In this document: piece by piece, positions 37,208-48,900 of the stretch
How positions within the stretch are numbered: position 1 is the stretch's first letter
Layout of the letters: every line of letters starts with the position of its first letter
NCBI RefSeq assembly: GCF_011378715.1
Contig: NZ_WTKU01000025.1
Span: forward strand, 1-57,437
Direction of reading: 5' to 3'
From: Psychromonas sp. SA13A
GTDB taxonomy: Bacteria; Pseudomonadota; Gammaproteobacteria; Enterobacterales; Psychromonadaceae
Length of the DNA: 57,437 bases
The notes under the pieces: generated by a model
Databases searched by the model: none
Told to the model about the DNA's origin: nothing
What the model saw: the letters and a program-made list of their open reading frames with translations, nothing else
Program-made: the position numbers and the translations under genes

Positions 37208-38218
37208 ATGTTATATCGAGTTATGCGCAGTTTATTATTCAAAATGAATCCAGAAAAAGCGCACGATCTTTCAATTAAGCAGCTCAAATTAACGCACGGT
37301 ACATTATTAGATCTTCTATACCGCCAAAAAGTACAACATCGCCCAGTGCAAGTAATGGGATTAACGTTTCCTAATTCACTTGGCCTGGCTGCTGGTCTTG
37401 ATAAAAATGCTGAATGTATTGATGCCTTTGGTGCAATGGGTTTCGGTCATATTGAGGTGGGGACGGTGACACCAGTTGGTCAACCTGGAAACCCTTCTCC
37501 TCGTATGTTCCGTGTATTAGAAGGTGAGGGGATCATCAACCGTATGGGGTTTAATAATGACGGTGTAGATAATCTCATTGAAAATGTAAAAAATAGTAAT
37601 TTTAAAGGTGTGATTGGCATAAACATTGGTAAAAATATTAATACGCCAGTGGAACAGGGCAAGCAGGATTATTTGCTGTGTATGGATAAAGTTTACGCAC
37701 ACGCATGTTATATCGCAGTCAATATTTCATCTCCAAATACACCGGGATTACGTTCTTTACAATATGGTGAAGCATTAGATGACTTATTAGATTCCTTAAA
37801 AACACGCCAACAAGAACTTTCGGAAAAACATGGTAAATATGTACCTATTGCATTGAAAGTAGCGCCAGACTTAAGTGACGAAGAAATTGAATCTATCGCT
37901 CAATCATTATTGAAATACAAAATAGATGGGTTAATTGCAACCAATACAACCTTAGACCGTGAAATGGTTAAAGGTATGTCGCATGCTTCAGAAGCAGGTG
38001 GTTTGAGTGGAAAACCGGTACAAAGTAAAAGTACTGCCGTGATAGCTAAATTTGCACAACATCTTAATGGCCAAATTCCAATCATCGGTGTTGGCGGTAT
38101 CGATAGCGTTATCGCAGCAAAAGAAAAAATTAATGCCGGTGCAAGCTTGGTGCAAATTTATTCAGGTTTTATTTATCAAGGCCCACCATTAGTTAAAAAT
38201 ATCGTTAACTATATTTAA
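37208..38218 (+). CDS. pyrD: Dihydroorotate dehydrogenase, class 2 (quinone-linked)
   Basis: 336 residues from ATG 37208, exactly the class 2 length; AAGG precedes it. The N-terminal amphipathic helices ([20 protein letters not shown]) attach the enzyme to the membrane. FMN and substrate motifs are [20 protein letters not shown], the catalytic-Ser region [20 protein letters not shown] and GVGGIDS. It catalyses the fourth pyrimidine step, passing electrons to quinone. An upstream GTG/TTG start would add 25 unrelated residues. Its neighbour zapC is the usual one. Confidence 0.96.
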   Translation: MLYRVMRSLLFKMNPEKAHDLSIKQLKLTHGTLLDLLYRQKVQHRPVQVMGLTFPNSLGLAAGLDKNAECIDAFGAMGFGHIEVGTVTPVGQPGNPSPRMFRVLEGEGIINRMGFNNDGVDNLIENVKNSNFKGVIGINIGKNINTPVEQGKQDYLLCMDKVYAHACYIAVNISSPNTPGLRSLQYGEALDDLLDSLKTRQQELSEKHGKYVPIALKVAPDLSDEEIESIAQSLLKYKIDGLIATNTTLDREMVKGMSHASEAGGLSGKPVQSKSTAVIAKFAQHLNGQIPIIGVGGIDSVIAAKEKINAGASLVQIYSGFIYQGPPLVKNIVNYI

Positions 38219-38427
38219 AATAAGGCCACCAAGTAAACGCCATAATCATGTTGCTTAGCGATTAAAAACAGCAACGTGATATATCTTCGACTCTTGAAAT
38301 AAGAGTCATTGCCCCAAGTATTTAACATTACTTTATTATTGGCGCGTTATTAATGGTACTTTATTAGTGGGCTTTACCTTTTTATATATAAGGTTAAGTG
38401 ATAGTTATAGAACATGAGGAGAAAGTA

Positions 38428-38982
38428 ATGGATTATATTCCAAAAGCAGAATGGCAATGGGTCTTTGACCTGCAACAGGGAAAGTTATCTGTTGTAGACC
38501 GTGAGCGAACTTTCCCCATTGTTTACGAAACTAATATGTTACGTTTACGAGAAAGCCAAGTGTTGTCGTTTACCGTAGATGATGTGTCGCGTTATATTGA
38601 ATTATTTGAAAGTGAATCATTAAGTCACTTTGAAGAGTCTCTGCGTTGTAAGATAATCTTACATTTAATCGCGATAGATCTGTTTCATAAACCAATGATG
38701 CCTAAAAGTTGGTTATTTCAAACATCAGAACATCAACAAACTCAATATAATAACGGTGAGTTAGCCATGTTAACAACCTCTGGCATGCCTGAGTCTGCTA
38801 AGTATATGGTATTAGAACAACAGGATAACTTTTGTTTGTGCATGCTATTTGACGAAATACATAATTTTTCTAATGGAAAAATATTTAAACAATTCCAAAT
38901 TATTAAAGTCACCGCTGATAAATTAACGCCATGTTTAGAATCGCAACCACAGGAATGGGTTTCGTTTCAAAATGCAGGCTAA
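38428..38982 (+). CDS. zapC: Cell division protein ZapC
   Basis: About 184 residues, close to the 180 of E. coli ZapC (YcbW), an FtsZ-bundling Z-ring protein. The opening KAEWQWVFDLQQGKLSV and the LRESQVLSFTVDDVSRYIELFE helical part fit the family. Location directly after pyrD is conserved in gammaproteobacteria and strengthens the call. GAGGAG places the start at ATG 38428; the GTG at 38398 is less likely. A strong terminator follows. Confidence 0.87.
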   Translation: MDYIPKAEWQWVFDLQQGKLSVVDRERTFPIVYETNMLRLRESQVLSFTVDDVSRYIELFESESLSHFEESLRCKIILHLIAIDLFHKPMMPKSWLFQTSEHQQTQYNNGELAMLTTSGMPESAKYMVLEQQDNFCLCMLFDEIHNFSNGKIFKQFQIIKVTADKLTPCLESQPQEWVSFQNAG

Positions 38983-39016
38983 CCTTGCTGTTAACTTTTC
39001 ATTTTAATTTTGCAAT

Positions 39017-39043
39017 AAAAAACCGCTTATAAAGCGGTTTTTT
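39017..39043 (+). terminator. Rho-independent terminator after zapC
   Basis: AAAAAACCGCTT / AAGCGGTTTTTT perfect stem with a three-base loop and a T-run, 35 bp after the stop. The A-run on the 5' side makes it potentially bidirectional, so it may also serve the ppiC gene on the minus strand. Confidence 0.9.
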
Positions 39044-39140
39044 GTTAATGCTTACTATTTTTATTAATGGTTACTATTTGAGTTCACTCTATTTGGCTTA
39101 TAAAAAAATAAGCGAAATAAATCACTTCAAAGGTTAATCA

Positions 39141-39422
39141 TTAATCGTTACGTTTAGTTACTTCTAATAAATGGTAACCAAATTGTGTTTTAACTGGACC
39201 TTGTACTTCACCCACTGGCGCACTGAATACAACTTTATCAAATTCAGGAACCATCATACCTGGACCAAATTCACCTAAATCACCACCTTGTGCACCCGAT
39301 GGGCAAGATGAATGTTGTTTAGCAATTGAAGCAAAATCAGTACCTGCTTCGATTTCATTTTTTAATGTTAAGCATTGTTCTTCAGAGCTAACTAATATGT
39401 GACGTGCTTGAGCTAAAGCCAT
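39141..39422 (-). CDS. ppiC: Parvulin-type peptidyl-prolyl cis-trans isomerase
   Basis: A 93-residue single-domain parvulin, matching E. coli PpiC in length. Core motifs are ARHILVSSEEQC, SSCPSGAQGGDLGEFGPGMMVPEF and KTQFGYHLLEV, including the His residues of the active site. No signal peptide, so it is cytoplasmic. AAGGAAT precedes the ATG. It sits alone, divergent from htpX. Confidence 0.94.
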   Translation of the reverse strand: MALAQARHILVSSEEQCLTLKNEIEAGTDFASIAKQHSSCPSGAQGGDLGEFGPGMMVPEFDKVVFSAPVGEVQGPVKTQFGYHLLEVTKRND

Positions 39423-39658
39423 GGTAATTCCTTAAATGGTATAAAAGAGCATGATTGTAACGGCAGAAGATATAAGGTGCAAATGTCAGTGGTCAGAGTA
39501 ATGTATTTTTTATAAATTATATTGGTTTTATTACTTGCATATTGCAAATAAAGTCATATTATGTCAAAAAGATTGTTATTTATTGCTCACTTATCACGCG
39601 TAAGTAACATCAACAAAAGCCACTGTTCGTGGCGTATTATTTATTAATTGAGGTCAGC

Positions 39659-40531
39659 ATGAAACGTATTGCATTATTTTTATTAACTAACTTAGCCGTT
39701 ATATTAGTGTTAGGTATTGTATTAAGTATTGTTTTTTCAGTTACTGGCATGGACTCTCGAAGTATCGGTGGGTTATTGGTGCTAGCAACCGTATTTGGTT
39801 TTGGTGGTTCTTTCATCTCATTAGCTATGTCCAAGTGGATGGCAAAGCGAAGTACAGGTGCTGTCGTTATTACTTCCCCTAGTAATGATACTGAACGTTG
39901 GTTACTAGAAACAGTAACAAAACAAGCTAAACAAGCGGGTATTAAAACACCTGAAGTGGCAATTTATAACGCACAGGATATGAATGCCTTTGCCACCGGA
40001 ATGAAAAAGAATGATGCGTTAGTAGCAGTTAGTACTGGCTTGTTACAGCAAATGACACGTGATGAAGCCGAAGCCGTTTTAGCCCATGAAGTTAGTCATG
40101 TGGCAAATGGAGATATGGTAACGCTTGCGTTAATCCAAGGCGTAGTTAACACCTTTGTTATTTTCCTAGCACGCGTTATAGGTGGGTTAATTGACAATGC
40201 GATGCGTAATAACAATGAAAATTCAGGACATGGTTTCTCTTATTACATCATTGTATTTATATTAGAGATGGTATTTGGTGTACTTGCAAGCACGATTGTT
40301 ATGTACTATTCACGTCAACGTGAGTTTAAAGCTGATTCAGGCTCTGCTTCACTGGTCGGTAAAAATAAGATGATTGCCGCATTACAAAAATTACAAAGAA
40401 CATCAGAGCCACAGCTAGAGGGTAGCTTAATGGCATTTGGTATATCGGGTAAAAAGAAAAGAAGTTTATTTATGTCACATCCTCCCTTAGAAGATCGTAT
40501 TAAAGCATTACAAAATAGTCAGATGATGTAA
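39659..40531 (+). CDS. htpX: Membrane zinc metalloprotease HtpX
   Basis: 290 residues from ATG 39659 (AGGT upstream; an ATT/TTG about 10 codons earlier is not needed). Two N-terminal helices (about 4-27 and 36-56), then the zinc site HEVSH (143-147) in [16 protein letters not shown], two further helices, and the third ligand in [16 protein letters not shown]-terminal HPPLEDRI is typical. It degrades misfolded inner-membrane proteins together with FtsH. No CpxR box was recognised upstream. Confidence 0.95.
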   Translation: MKRIALFLLTNLAVILVLGIVLSIVFSVTGMDSRSIGGLLVLATVFGFGGSFISLAMSKWMAKRSTGAVVITSPSNDTERWLLETVTKQAKQAGIKTPEVAIYNAQDMNAFATGMKKNDALVAVSTGLLQQMTRDEAEAVLAHEVSHVANGDMVTLALIQGVVNTFVIFLARVIGGLIDNAMRNNNENSGHGFSYYIIVFILEMVFGVLASTIVMYYSRQREFKADSGSASLVGKNKMIAALQKLQRTSEPQLEGSLMAFGISGKKKRSLFMSHPPLEDRIKALQNSQMM

Positions 40532-40671
40532 CTTTATGAAAGGAATCAAAGTATGGAGGTAGGAAGATATTAAAGGTGTAAGGAGAATGCTGTGCTAGGT
40601 ACATTTAGACCTGTCATCAGTTGATTACACCGGTAGTTAATTTTTTGTATTTTGATCCGCAACCCGTATTT

Positions 40672-40703
40672 ATAGCGCGTAACTTGTTACGCGCTATTTT
40701 TTT
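40672..40703 (+). terminator. Rho-independent terminator between htpX and the sensor operon
   Basis: Perfect 12-bp stem ATAGCGCGTAAC / GTTACGCGCTAT with a two-base loop and T7. It separates htpX from the next operon 50 bp downstream. Confidence 0.9.
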
Positions 40704-40755
40704 ATCTGTTTTACTGTAAAATCAATGCTCTCCTAATTAATCTGATGTACTCGTT

Positions 40756-41733
40756 ATGAATATCTATATCGACAAATGCCTAAAAATTGTCAGCTCTCTA
40801 TGCCTTACTCTGTTTATAGTGGCATGTACTCCGTATCAAAAGCCGCTGACTATTGGTGCCGCACCTTGGCCAAATTTTGAGTTTGCTTTTTTGGCCGGTG
40901 AACTTGGCTACCTAGATAAAGATAAATATTCATTACTTGAACTGACTTCCCCTACTAGTGTCATTCAAGCTTTTCAGACAGCTAAACTCGATGTTGCTTT
41001 TCTTTCATTGGATGAAGTTTTGACGCTAGTAGCTTTAGGAATTGATTTAAAAATAGTCTCAGTGATTGATCGTTCTAGAGGCGGGGACGCGTTAATAGCA
41101 AAGCCAGAAATCAAAACACTGGAACAATTAAAATGGCATTCTATTGGTTATGAAAACAAAGCAGCAGGTGCCTTGCTATTAGATAAAGTTTTTTCGTTAA
41201 CAGAGTTAAATAATCAAACAGTACAACTCTTTGAAGTCAAACAAAATGAGCTTAAAGATGCTTATTTACGAGGCGATATAGATGCCTTAATTGTTAAAGA
41301 GCCGGTAAAACAACAATTATTAGCATTGGGCGCAAGAGAACTTATTAACTCTAAATCCTTAAGTTTACCTATTATTAATCTTATGGTCGTCCGGGGTAAT
41401 TTGGACCAAGAAAAAGAAGTGCAAATAACACACTTTCTAAAACAGTTTTACCGTGCTCAAGCATTCTATGAAGATCATACCGCGGAGGCTTTAGCCAGCA
41501 TGTCAGTAAGGTTACAACTATATCCTTATATTCTAAAAAATGCCTTTGCGAATACGCATTTTATTCCTCCCAAAGAGGCGTTAATGCTCTTATCTGGTTC
41601 GCCTTCAAATATGCAATTGAGAGCAGAAGAATTAAGTAAGTTGATGAGTGATAGAAGGATGTTAAGTCAAATACAAACAAACCTAGCCACGCTAATATCA
41701 ACACGTATCTTAGAGCAGGCAATTTATGAATAA
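40756..41733 (+). CDS. NMT1/TauA-like substrate-binding lipoprotein
   Basis: 325 residues. A lipoprotein signal peptide ends in FIVAC (Cys24), so the mature protein is lipid-anchored. The mature part begins LTIGAAPWPNFEFAFLAGELGYLDKD, continues with LELTSPTSVIQAFQTAKLDVAFLSLDEVL and GYENKAAGALLLDKV, and ends with a helical C-lobe: the NMT1/ThiY/SsuA type of periplasmic binding fold. No permease or ATPase follows; instead an 8-bp overlap links it to a c-di-GMP phosphodiesterase. It therefore probably senses a small molecule for that protein rather than importing it. Confidence 0.82.
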   Translation: MNIYIDKCLKIVSSLCLTLFIVACTPYQKPLTIGAAPWPNFEFAFLAGELGYLDKDKYSLLELTSPTSVIQAFQTAKLDVAFLSLDEVLTLVALGIDLKIVSVIDRSRGGDALIAKPEIKTLEQLKWHSIGYENKAAGALLLDKVFSLTELNNQTVQLFEVKQNELKDAYLRGDIDALIVKEPVKQQLLALGARELINSKSLSLPIINLMVVRGNLDQEKEVQITHFLKQFYRAQAFYEDHTAEALASMSVRLQLYPYILKNAFANTHFIPPKEALMLLSGSPSNMQLRAEELSKLMSDRRMLSQIQTNLATLISTRILEQAIYE

Positions 41734-44254
41734 AATTCGTAGAGTTTCACTATTAATTATATTGCCCGCAATATTTCTAAGTATATTTTTTGTTTTTCAA
41801 ACAATGATCTTTATTCAAGATTTTCGTCAAAGTCAAGACCAGCTATATGTTGAAGCAGAGCAAGATATCAAAGGCTTAGCTGGGCAATTACAAACTTCAC
41901 TGTCCAATGCATTAATGCGCCTTGAAAAGGCGCGTGCGCAAGATTTTGTATCCACCGCTGCATTAAATGAGAACGTACAAACGGTCGCAGTGGTAGACAA
42001 AAATCAACAAATTATTCTCAGTAATAACTTCCGTGAAAAATACATGTTTTCAAAACTACAACTTGAACGTTATGAAGGTGCCGTATTAAATCGTGTTATT
42101 AATGATAATGAAATAGTAGTCAAATACTTCAAACAAAGTAAAGAGTTAGTGGTTTATGCCCCTTTACAGATGATCTCTAAAGGTAACAGCTTAAACCGTA
42201 AATTTAATGGCATTATTTTTATACGCTATTCATTAGAGAGTGCCTACAGTGAGCTAGCACACAGTAAACTCATTGAACTCATTAAGCAGTGTGCCTTATT
42301 ATTGCTGACGGTTAGCTTATCCGTATATTCACTCAATCGATTGGTGATAGTGCCACTTAAACGCCTTGTAAATGAGATGCGTAGCTATGACTTAACAAGC
42401 CTATCTGAATTAACTGAAAAAGGTGTTGGCGAAATAGGTTTTTTACAGCGTGCTTTTTCTGAATTAATTGTCGATGTGTCCGATAACATGAACGAACTAG
42501 CGGGTAGTGAGCAACGTTTATTATATGCACTTAGAGGCGCACGAGACGGGGTATGGGACTGGGACATAAAACAGGATCAGGTCTTTTTTTCCAACCGTTG
42601 GAAAGAGATATTAGGCTATCAACCAGAAGATATAAAAGCAGACATTATAGAATGGGAAACTCGCATTCATGAGGATGACCTTTACAATGTGTTTAATGAT
42701 TTTTGTGAGCACTTTGTTGGTCGAGATTCATTTTTTGAAAACTCCCATCGAATCCGCTGCAAAAATGGTGATTACCGTTGGGTATTAACGCGAGGTCAAA
42801 CGGTATCATGGGATAACAAAGGTAACCCGCTACGTGTGATCGGCACTATGACTGATGTTTCTGCCTACAAGGTGTTACATACCTCAATTAAATATCAGAC
42901 ACAGTATGATGAAGTAACTGAATTGCCGAATCGGACAGGTTTAATCTCTCATATTTCAGATGAAAATATCAGACAGCAAAACAATGGATTATTTGGTGCG
43001 TTAATCGTCATTGATGCCCAACAGTTTTCAGCGATTAATGAGCTTGATGGTAATCACAAAGGAGAACAATTATTAAGTTTAATTGCCAGACGATTAGAAA
43101 AACTCATTAGTGTGCCTGATTATGTTGCACGTCTTCGAGGTTGTGAGTTTGTCGTCGTCTTATCTGATTTACACTCAGACCGTGAACATGCGGCTCAAAT
43201 ATCAATGCGCTTTGCTGAGCAAATAGCATTAACACTCAAACAGCCGTTTAATTTAACCAGTGAAAAGTTAACCTTAAAATTTGCCTACGGTATTACACAT
43301 TTCCCAAGTGAAGGATTGCAAGCTGAAGACATACTTCGCCAAGCAGCAATGGCAATGAAAACAGCGCAAGATAACCCTTTAAGTAATATTAGCTTTTTTG
43401 CAAAAGCAATAGAGGAAAAAATTAATCGTACACATCAATTACAAAGCAAAATACGTCAAGGATTGGATAACAATGAGTTTACGCTTTGCTTTCAACCTCG
43501 TACTAACAGTAATGGCAACTTAGTTGGGGCAGAAGCCCTTTGCCGTTGGTATCAAGGTAATAACACTTGGGTTGAACCCGCAGATTTTATCCCTGTAGCA
43601 GAAGAGTCTGATTTGATTATTCCCCTAGGGGAGTGGGTTCTTCTAAATGCGTTTACTCAATTGAAGCATTGGGTTAAAACCGGATTACCGCAATATTTCA
43701 AAACTTTATCACTTAACGTGAGTCCTAAACAATTATTACAAGACAACTTTATTGAGACCATTGAACAATATTTATTACAAACAGACGTGGATCCAAGCTT
43801 GATTGAAATAGAGATTACTGAGACAGTGTTAGTTTCTAATACTGAATTGATTATCAATAAATTACATGAGTTACGCCGACTTGGTTTTCGATTCGCTATC
43901 GATGACTTTGGTACTGGTTATTCCTCATTTCAATACTTAAGTATATTACCGGTTTCAGCACTTAAAATTGACCAATCTTTTATTGTTAATTTGATGCAAC
44001 AACACAGTCAACAACTGATTGTGACCGCTATTATTAATATGGGTAAATCCCTTAATCTAGAGGTTGTGGCTGAAGGTGTTGAAACACAGCAACAACTGGA
44101 CTTTTTGATCGATAAAGGGTGCAGTCAGTTCCAAGGGTATCTGGTAAGTGCACCGTTAACGACCATCGATTTCCAAAAATTATTAAATAGTAGGAAAGAC
44201 AAAGAAACTAAATTGCAAAATTCGACAATCAAACTTGAGAAGCCTAATAGTTAA
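41726..44254 (+). CDS. Membrane c-di-GMP phosphodiesterase (PAS, degenerate GGDEF, EAL)
   Basis: 842 residues. Helix about 8-30, periplasmic sensor about 31-183, helix about 186-206, HAMP-like linker, PAS domain about 265-383 (ARDGVWDWDIKQDQVFF, NGDYRWVL). The GGDEF domain (about 390-555) has a degenerate site RGCEF (471-475) instead of GGDEF/GGEEF, so cyclase activity is unlikely. The EAL domain (about 575-825) looks active: EAL at 603-605, NVSPKQL, EITETVL, DDFGTGYSS (726-734), LKIDQSF and E784 in VAEGVET. The expected activity is c-di-GMP hydrolysis, controlled by the periplasmic binding lipoprotein next door. Its stop shares one base with the tamA start. Confidence 0.88.
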   Translation: MNKIRRVSLLIILPAIFLSIFFVFQTMIFIQDFRQSQDQLYVEAEQDIKGLAGQLQTSLSNALMRLEKARAQDFVSTAALNENVQTVAVVDKNQQIILSNNFREKYMFSKLQLERYEGAVLNRVINDNEIVVKYFKQSKELVVYAPLQMISKGNSLNRKFNGIIFIRYSLESAYSELAHSKLIELIKQCALLLLTVSLSVYSLNRLVIVPLKRLVNEMRSYDLTSLSELTEKGVGEIGFLQRAFSELIVDVSDNMNELAGSEQRLLYALRGARDGVWDWDIKQDQVFFSNRWKEILGYQPEDIKADIIEWETRIHEDDLYNVFNDFCEHFVGRDSFFENSHRIRCKNGDYRWVLTRGQTVSWDNKGNPLRVIGTMTDVSAYKVLHTSIKYQTQYDEVTELPNRTGLISHISDENIRQQNNGLFGALIVIDAQQFSAINELDGNHKGEQLLSLIARRLEKLISVPDYVARLRGCEFVVVLSDLHSDREHAAQISMRFAEQIALTLKQPFNLTSEKLTLKFAYGITHFPSEGLQAEDILRQAAMAMKTAQDNPLSNISFFAKAIEEKINRTHQLQSKIRQGLDNNEFTLCFQPRTNSNGNLVGAEALCRWYQGNNTWVEPADFIPVAEESDLIIPLGEWVLLNAFTQLKHWVKTGLPQYFKTLSLNVSPKQLLQDNFIETIEQYLLQTDVDPSLIEIEITETVLVSNTELIINKLHELRRLGFRFAIDDFGTGYSSFQYLSILPVSALKIDQSFIVNLMQQHSQQLIVTAIINMGKSLNLEVVAEGVETQQQLDFLIDKGCSQFQGYLVSAPLTTIDFQKLLNSRKDKETKLQNSTIKLEKPNS

Positions 44255-45972
44255 TGAAAAATATTTATAAACTCTATTTATGTTGTTTACTAAGTCTTGT
44301 TTCAAGCAACGTAGTTGCAAATGTAAGCTTCGAGATAAAAGGTATCAAAGACAATAAAGCCAGTGCAAATTTAAAAGTTTTTTTAAATGGCCTATCGGTA
44401 CCTGACAACGCCGATGATGAGACCTATTTGAATGAAGTCGTTGTAACAGGTAAAGAGAGTTTAGTGGCATTAGGGTATTACCAAGCAAAAATCACTCCTT
44501 CAGTGACTGGCGATGAGAAAAAGCAAACCGTTACCGTCGATGTAGATCTTGGTACTCGTACCACCATTTCAGCGGTTGATTTACGTATTACAGGTGAAGC
44601 ATTACACGATAAAAACTTCCAGCAACTAATGCTTAACTTTCCAATCAAGGAAGGTGACTTTTTAGATCACGGTGAATACGAATCTGCTAAAAGTCGTGCT
44701 AGAAGCTTGGCCTTACGCTATGGTTTTTTTGATGCAAAATATACTAAGTCGTCAGTTGAGGTTACACAAAAAAACAATACCGCAATTATTCATTTATGGT
44801 TTGAAAGTGGTAAGCGATATCAGTTTGGCGATTTAATTTTTGACCTAGAAACGCCCGCTAAAGAGTTTGTTAAATCATTACTTAATTTTAAACAAGGTGA
44901 CCCATTTGATACGGGAATATTAAATGCTTTCAATCAAGACCTTAACGATACTGGATATTTTAAAAGCATCACTATTTTACCCGACATACGAAAAAAGCAA
45001 GGTCGATTGATTCCTTTGCACGTATTAACTTATATGCAACCAGAGGATTCATTTAATGCAGGTTTAGGGTTTAGCACCGATGAAGGTGTGCGAGGTAAAT
45101 TTCGTTGGACACGTCCATGGATCAATCAATATGGTCATTCATTTGAAACAAATATTACCGCTTCAGTCCCTAAACAGGAAGCGTCTGCCACCTATAAAAT
45201 CCCCTTAGAAGATCCGCTTTATAACTACTTTTCAATTCAAGCCGGTTATAAAGTGCTGGATCAAAACGATACCGATACTGAACAGTCTGTAGTTGGTTTT
45301 AATCGTAATTGGCGTTTAGATAATGATTGGTTGCGTACTATTTATCTTCGATTTGATAATGAGTCCGGTACCCAGGGTCAACAGGAGTTCTCTACCTCAT
45401 TAGTTTTACCTGGTGTTAGTTTTAGCCGAATTAGAAGTAAAGGTGGAATCAATATCGATTGGGGGGACAAACAGTTAGTATATTTTGAGTTTGCTAATGA
45501 AAGTTTATTTTCTACGGCGGATGCGATCAAAGTCTATGGGCAAACTAAATTTATCAGAACTTATAGTGGCCACCAGTTTATTGCGTCAGCTGAAGCCGGC
45601 GCCATTTTTTCTGATTCAATCTATAACGTGCCTTCATCGATGCGTTTCTTTACAGGTGGGGACCAAAGTATACGGGGTTATGATTACGAAGAAGTGGCAC
45701 CAAGGGACTCCGAAGATTATTTGATTGGTGGTTCATACCTTGCGACAGCGAGCCTTGAATATCGTTTTCCAGTCGCACCAAACTGGAAAATAGCTGCATT
45801 TTCTGATGTCGGTACAGCAACCGAAGATTTTTCTGAACCTCTCTCAGTAGGCACTGGCGCAGGAGTTGTATGGGCATCGCCCGTCGGACCTATTCGTTTT
45901 TATGTTGCCGTACCTTTAACTGATACCGGTGATGCATTCAAGATTCATTTAATGATTGGGCCTGAACTATGA
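44254..45972 (+). CDS. tamA: Translocation and assembly module subunit TamA
   Basis: A 572-residue outer-membrane Omp85-family protein. Signal peptide about 1-23 (SSNVVANV). Three POTRA domains (about 25-265: FEIKGIKDNKASANLKVFL, LGTRTTISAVDLRITGEAL, FDLETPAKEFVKSLLNFKQGDPF). A beta-barrel from about 270, with GGDQSIRGYDYE (lid-lock motif RGY) and GPIRFYVAVPLTD near the end. It works with TamB in outer-membrane protein and possibly phospholipid transport. The ATG overlaps the upstream phosphodiesterase stop (TAATG) and no Shine-Dalgarno is obvious, pointing to translational coupling. Confidence 0.92.
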   Translation: MKNIYKLYLCCLLSLVSSNVVANVSFEIKGIKDNKASANLKVFLNGLSVPDNADDETYLNEVVVTGKESLVALGYYQAKITPSVTGDEKKQTVTVDVDLGTRTTISAVDLRITGEALHDKNFQQLMLNFPIKEGDFLDHGEYESAKSRARSLALRYGFFDAKYTKSSVEVTQKNNTAIIHLWFESGKRYQFGDLIFDLETPAKEFVKSLLNFKQGDPFDTGILNAFNQDLNDTGYFKSITILPDIRKKQGRLIPLHVLTYMQPEDSFNAGLGFSTDEGVRGKFRWTRPWINQYGHSFETNITASVPKQEASATYKIPLEDPLYNYFSIQAGYKVLDQNDTDTEQSVVGFNRNWRLDNDWLRTIYLRFDNESGTQGQQEFSTSLVLPGVSFSRIRSKGGINIDWGDKQLVYFEFANESLFSTADAIKVYGQTKFIRTYSGHQFIASAEAGAIFSDSIYNVPSSMRFFTGGDQSIRGYDYEEVAPRDSEDYLIGGSYLATASLEYRFPVAPNWKIAAFSDVGTATEDFSEPLSVGTGAGVVWASPVGPIRFYVAVPLTDTGDAFKIHLMIGPEL

Positions 45973-48900
45973 GTTTTCTGTTGTTAACTAGAAAATATCT
46001 CAAACGTATTTTCTTTACTCTATTTGTTTTCATTATTTTAGTGCTTTTTATCACTGGTTTAGGTCTGTTTACGCACCAAGGTAATAATTTAATTCTTAAT
46101 ACCATACAAAAATTTGAACCTAGATTAACCATGTCATTAAAGCAGGGCAGTCTTTTTTATTCACCTGTTTATGAAAAAATACGTTGGGTCGATGGTGATG
46201 CGTTGTATGAATTCAAGGATCTTAGTTACGAATTTGATTGGAATTGTCTAATAGAAGAGCTGTGCCTGGAGTCATTAACAATCGCAAGCGCAGATATAAA
46301 TATACCAGAATCAGAAACACCCGCACAACCAGAAGACCCAAATGCAGAACCATTTGTTTTAGAGTTTCCTCTACGTGTAAATATTAAAGATCTGGCGATT
46401 AACAATACCCATGTGAAGGTGGCAGGTGTAGAGGTTGATCTTAAACAGCTATTGTTAAAAGCTGATGGGCAAGATAATAATTTAGCACTAAGTAACAGTA
46501 TTAAAGGATTAACGGTTATTTTAGCGGATGCTGAAGTTGATAGCGCAACTAAAAAGAGTAACTCTCAAACAAACCAACAAACACGCCAGCAACTACTTTC
46601 AAGTTTTCCCGCTATTTTAACTGACAAAACGTTACCTGAAATAATCTTACCCGTTAACTTAACGGTTAAACAATTAGACGTGCAGGGTTTTAAACTAATC
46701 CAAAACAAAAAAGATTTAGTTTCTATTAATCAATTAAACAGCCAATTTACCTTTTTTGGTTCTAAATTAACTATTGAACAGTTTGACCTGGATTTGCCTG
46801 AAGCAAATCTAGCCATCTCCGGTGATATTGACCTTAGTCAACGTTATCCGATGGATTTAGCCTTACAAGCAACACTCAAAGAAATTAAAGATCTTCAGCC
46901 TACAACATTATTAAAAGGCCAACAATTAAAGTTAAACAGTCAAGGCGATTTAGCTGATTTACATTCTTCAATTACGTTGAGCCAATTAATTAATGCAAAA
47001 ATTGATAGTGCGGTGGATTTATACAGTGAAAACTTACCACATCAATTAACCGTTAAGTGGGATCAATTCAACTGGCCTTTATCCGGTGAGCCTGAAATCT
47101 CCAGTAGCAAAGGTTACCTTGCTAGTAAAGGCAACTTGAATAATTACCAATTACAGCTTGATAGTCACCTTAACCTGACTGACTTACCGCCTGCGGATAT
47201 CAATTTAAAGGGTAAAGGTAATTTACAGTCCTTTGATTTATCAACGTTAATGGTTAAAACATTACAGGGAGACGTACAACTTAACGGGAATTTAAATTGG
47301 CTAAGCAACCTTGCGTGGAAGGGTGATTTAAGTATTAATGGCATTAACTTTAATGAATTAAGTAAAGACTACCCAGGTCAATTAAGTGGCCATATTCAAC
47401 ATTCTGTTAGTGTGCCGTTAGCCGACAACAAACAACCAGCTTGGACCTTTAATTTACCTGTTATAGACCTCAATGGCTCCTACCTTAAACGCCCATTAAC
47501 GATTAAAGGCAAAGCAAGTGGTGATGCCAATCAAGGTTTCAGCATTAATAATCTAGCGATTAACAATGCTGAAAATTCAATGTTAGTGAATGGTAAAGTG
47601 GCAGATAAAAATGACCTGAGTATCGATTTGGATATTCAAAACCTAACTAACATTATTGCAGATAGTCGCGGTAAAATCAAAGGCAAGGTTAACTTAGCGG
47701 GTAGCATTGATAAAATTGAAATAGACAGTAACTTAGATGTCGAAGACTTAAGTTATTTGGATAACGATATTGAAGCTTTAAGCATTAAAGGGCAAGCAAT
47801 GCTATCTGATTTGCCTGTGGCTAACCTTGCCATTAACGCCAACAACATTCGAAGCAATGGTCAAAAAATAGATTCAATAAAAATTGATGTTAAACCTAAT
47901 GCGGTCGCCGATATAAAAGTCCAGCATCAAGTTAATGTCGATTTAAAAAGTAAAATGGTCAACACCGACTTAACGGTGCTTTTTGAACAACAACTTAATA
48001 CTTGGTCGGCTATTCTAGATAAGGGAGTTATTGAAACGGTACAGGGACTATTAGTTTTAAAAGACCCATTTACTGTTACCACAGAGCAACAAACAATAAA
48101 TTTAACCCCTCATTGTTGGTTAGCAACTAACAATAACAAAGATCAAAATGGCCAACTTTGTATTAAAAAATTTAGTGCAGGTGAAAATGGTGATATAAAA
48201 ATCAATATTGATGACTTTTTACTTGCATCATTAACGCCTTTTATTCCCGATACATTAACACTTGAAGGCGCACTTGCTGCAAATGTAGATGTATTTTGGA
48301 AAAATAATCAGAAACCAAGTATTGACCTAGAAGTTAACGGTGATGCAATGGCTTTAAATATCAATACTGATAAAAACACCAAAGAAGTTATTCGTTATCC
48401 TGTAGAACAATTTCATATTGAAATGAAGACAGGTAAGCAACAAACTGATTTTAGTGTAAAAGCATTATCTGAAGGTCTTATTAACGCAAACGTTGAAGGG
48501 TACATAACACCTTATCAGGCAACTCCACAAATCAATGCAACCCTAGATTTATCAGTGCCTGATTTCGACAACTTTGCCATTTTAATTCCACAGGTAGATA
48601 AGCTAACAGGGCAGCTACAAGCAGATATTAAAGTTAAAGGAAAACTTGAAAAACCTTCTTTAGCAGGACAGGTATTAATCGCAGATGCATCTGTAAAAGC
48701 GCCGAGTGCACCTTTACGAATTACTGATCTAAATGCAAAAGTAGATATAGATGACAATCAAGCAAAAATTGATGGTTATTTTTTCACAAATACTAAAAAG
48801 CCAGCTAAGAAAAAATCAAATGTATTACTGGATACCATAGTCGCAATTAAAGACACAGCAGTCAGTACCATTAATATACCGCAACGTATTGCTAACATGC

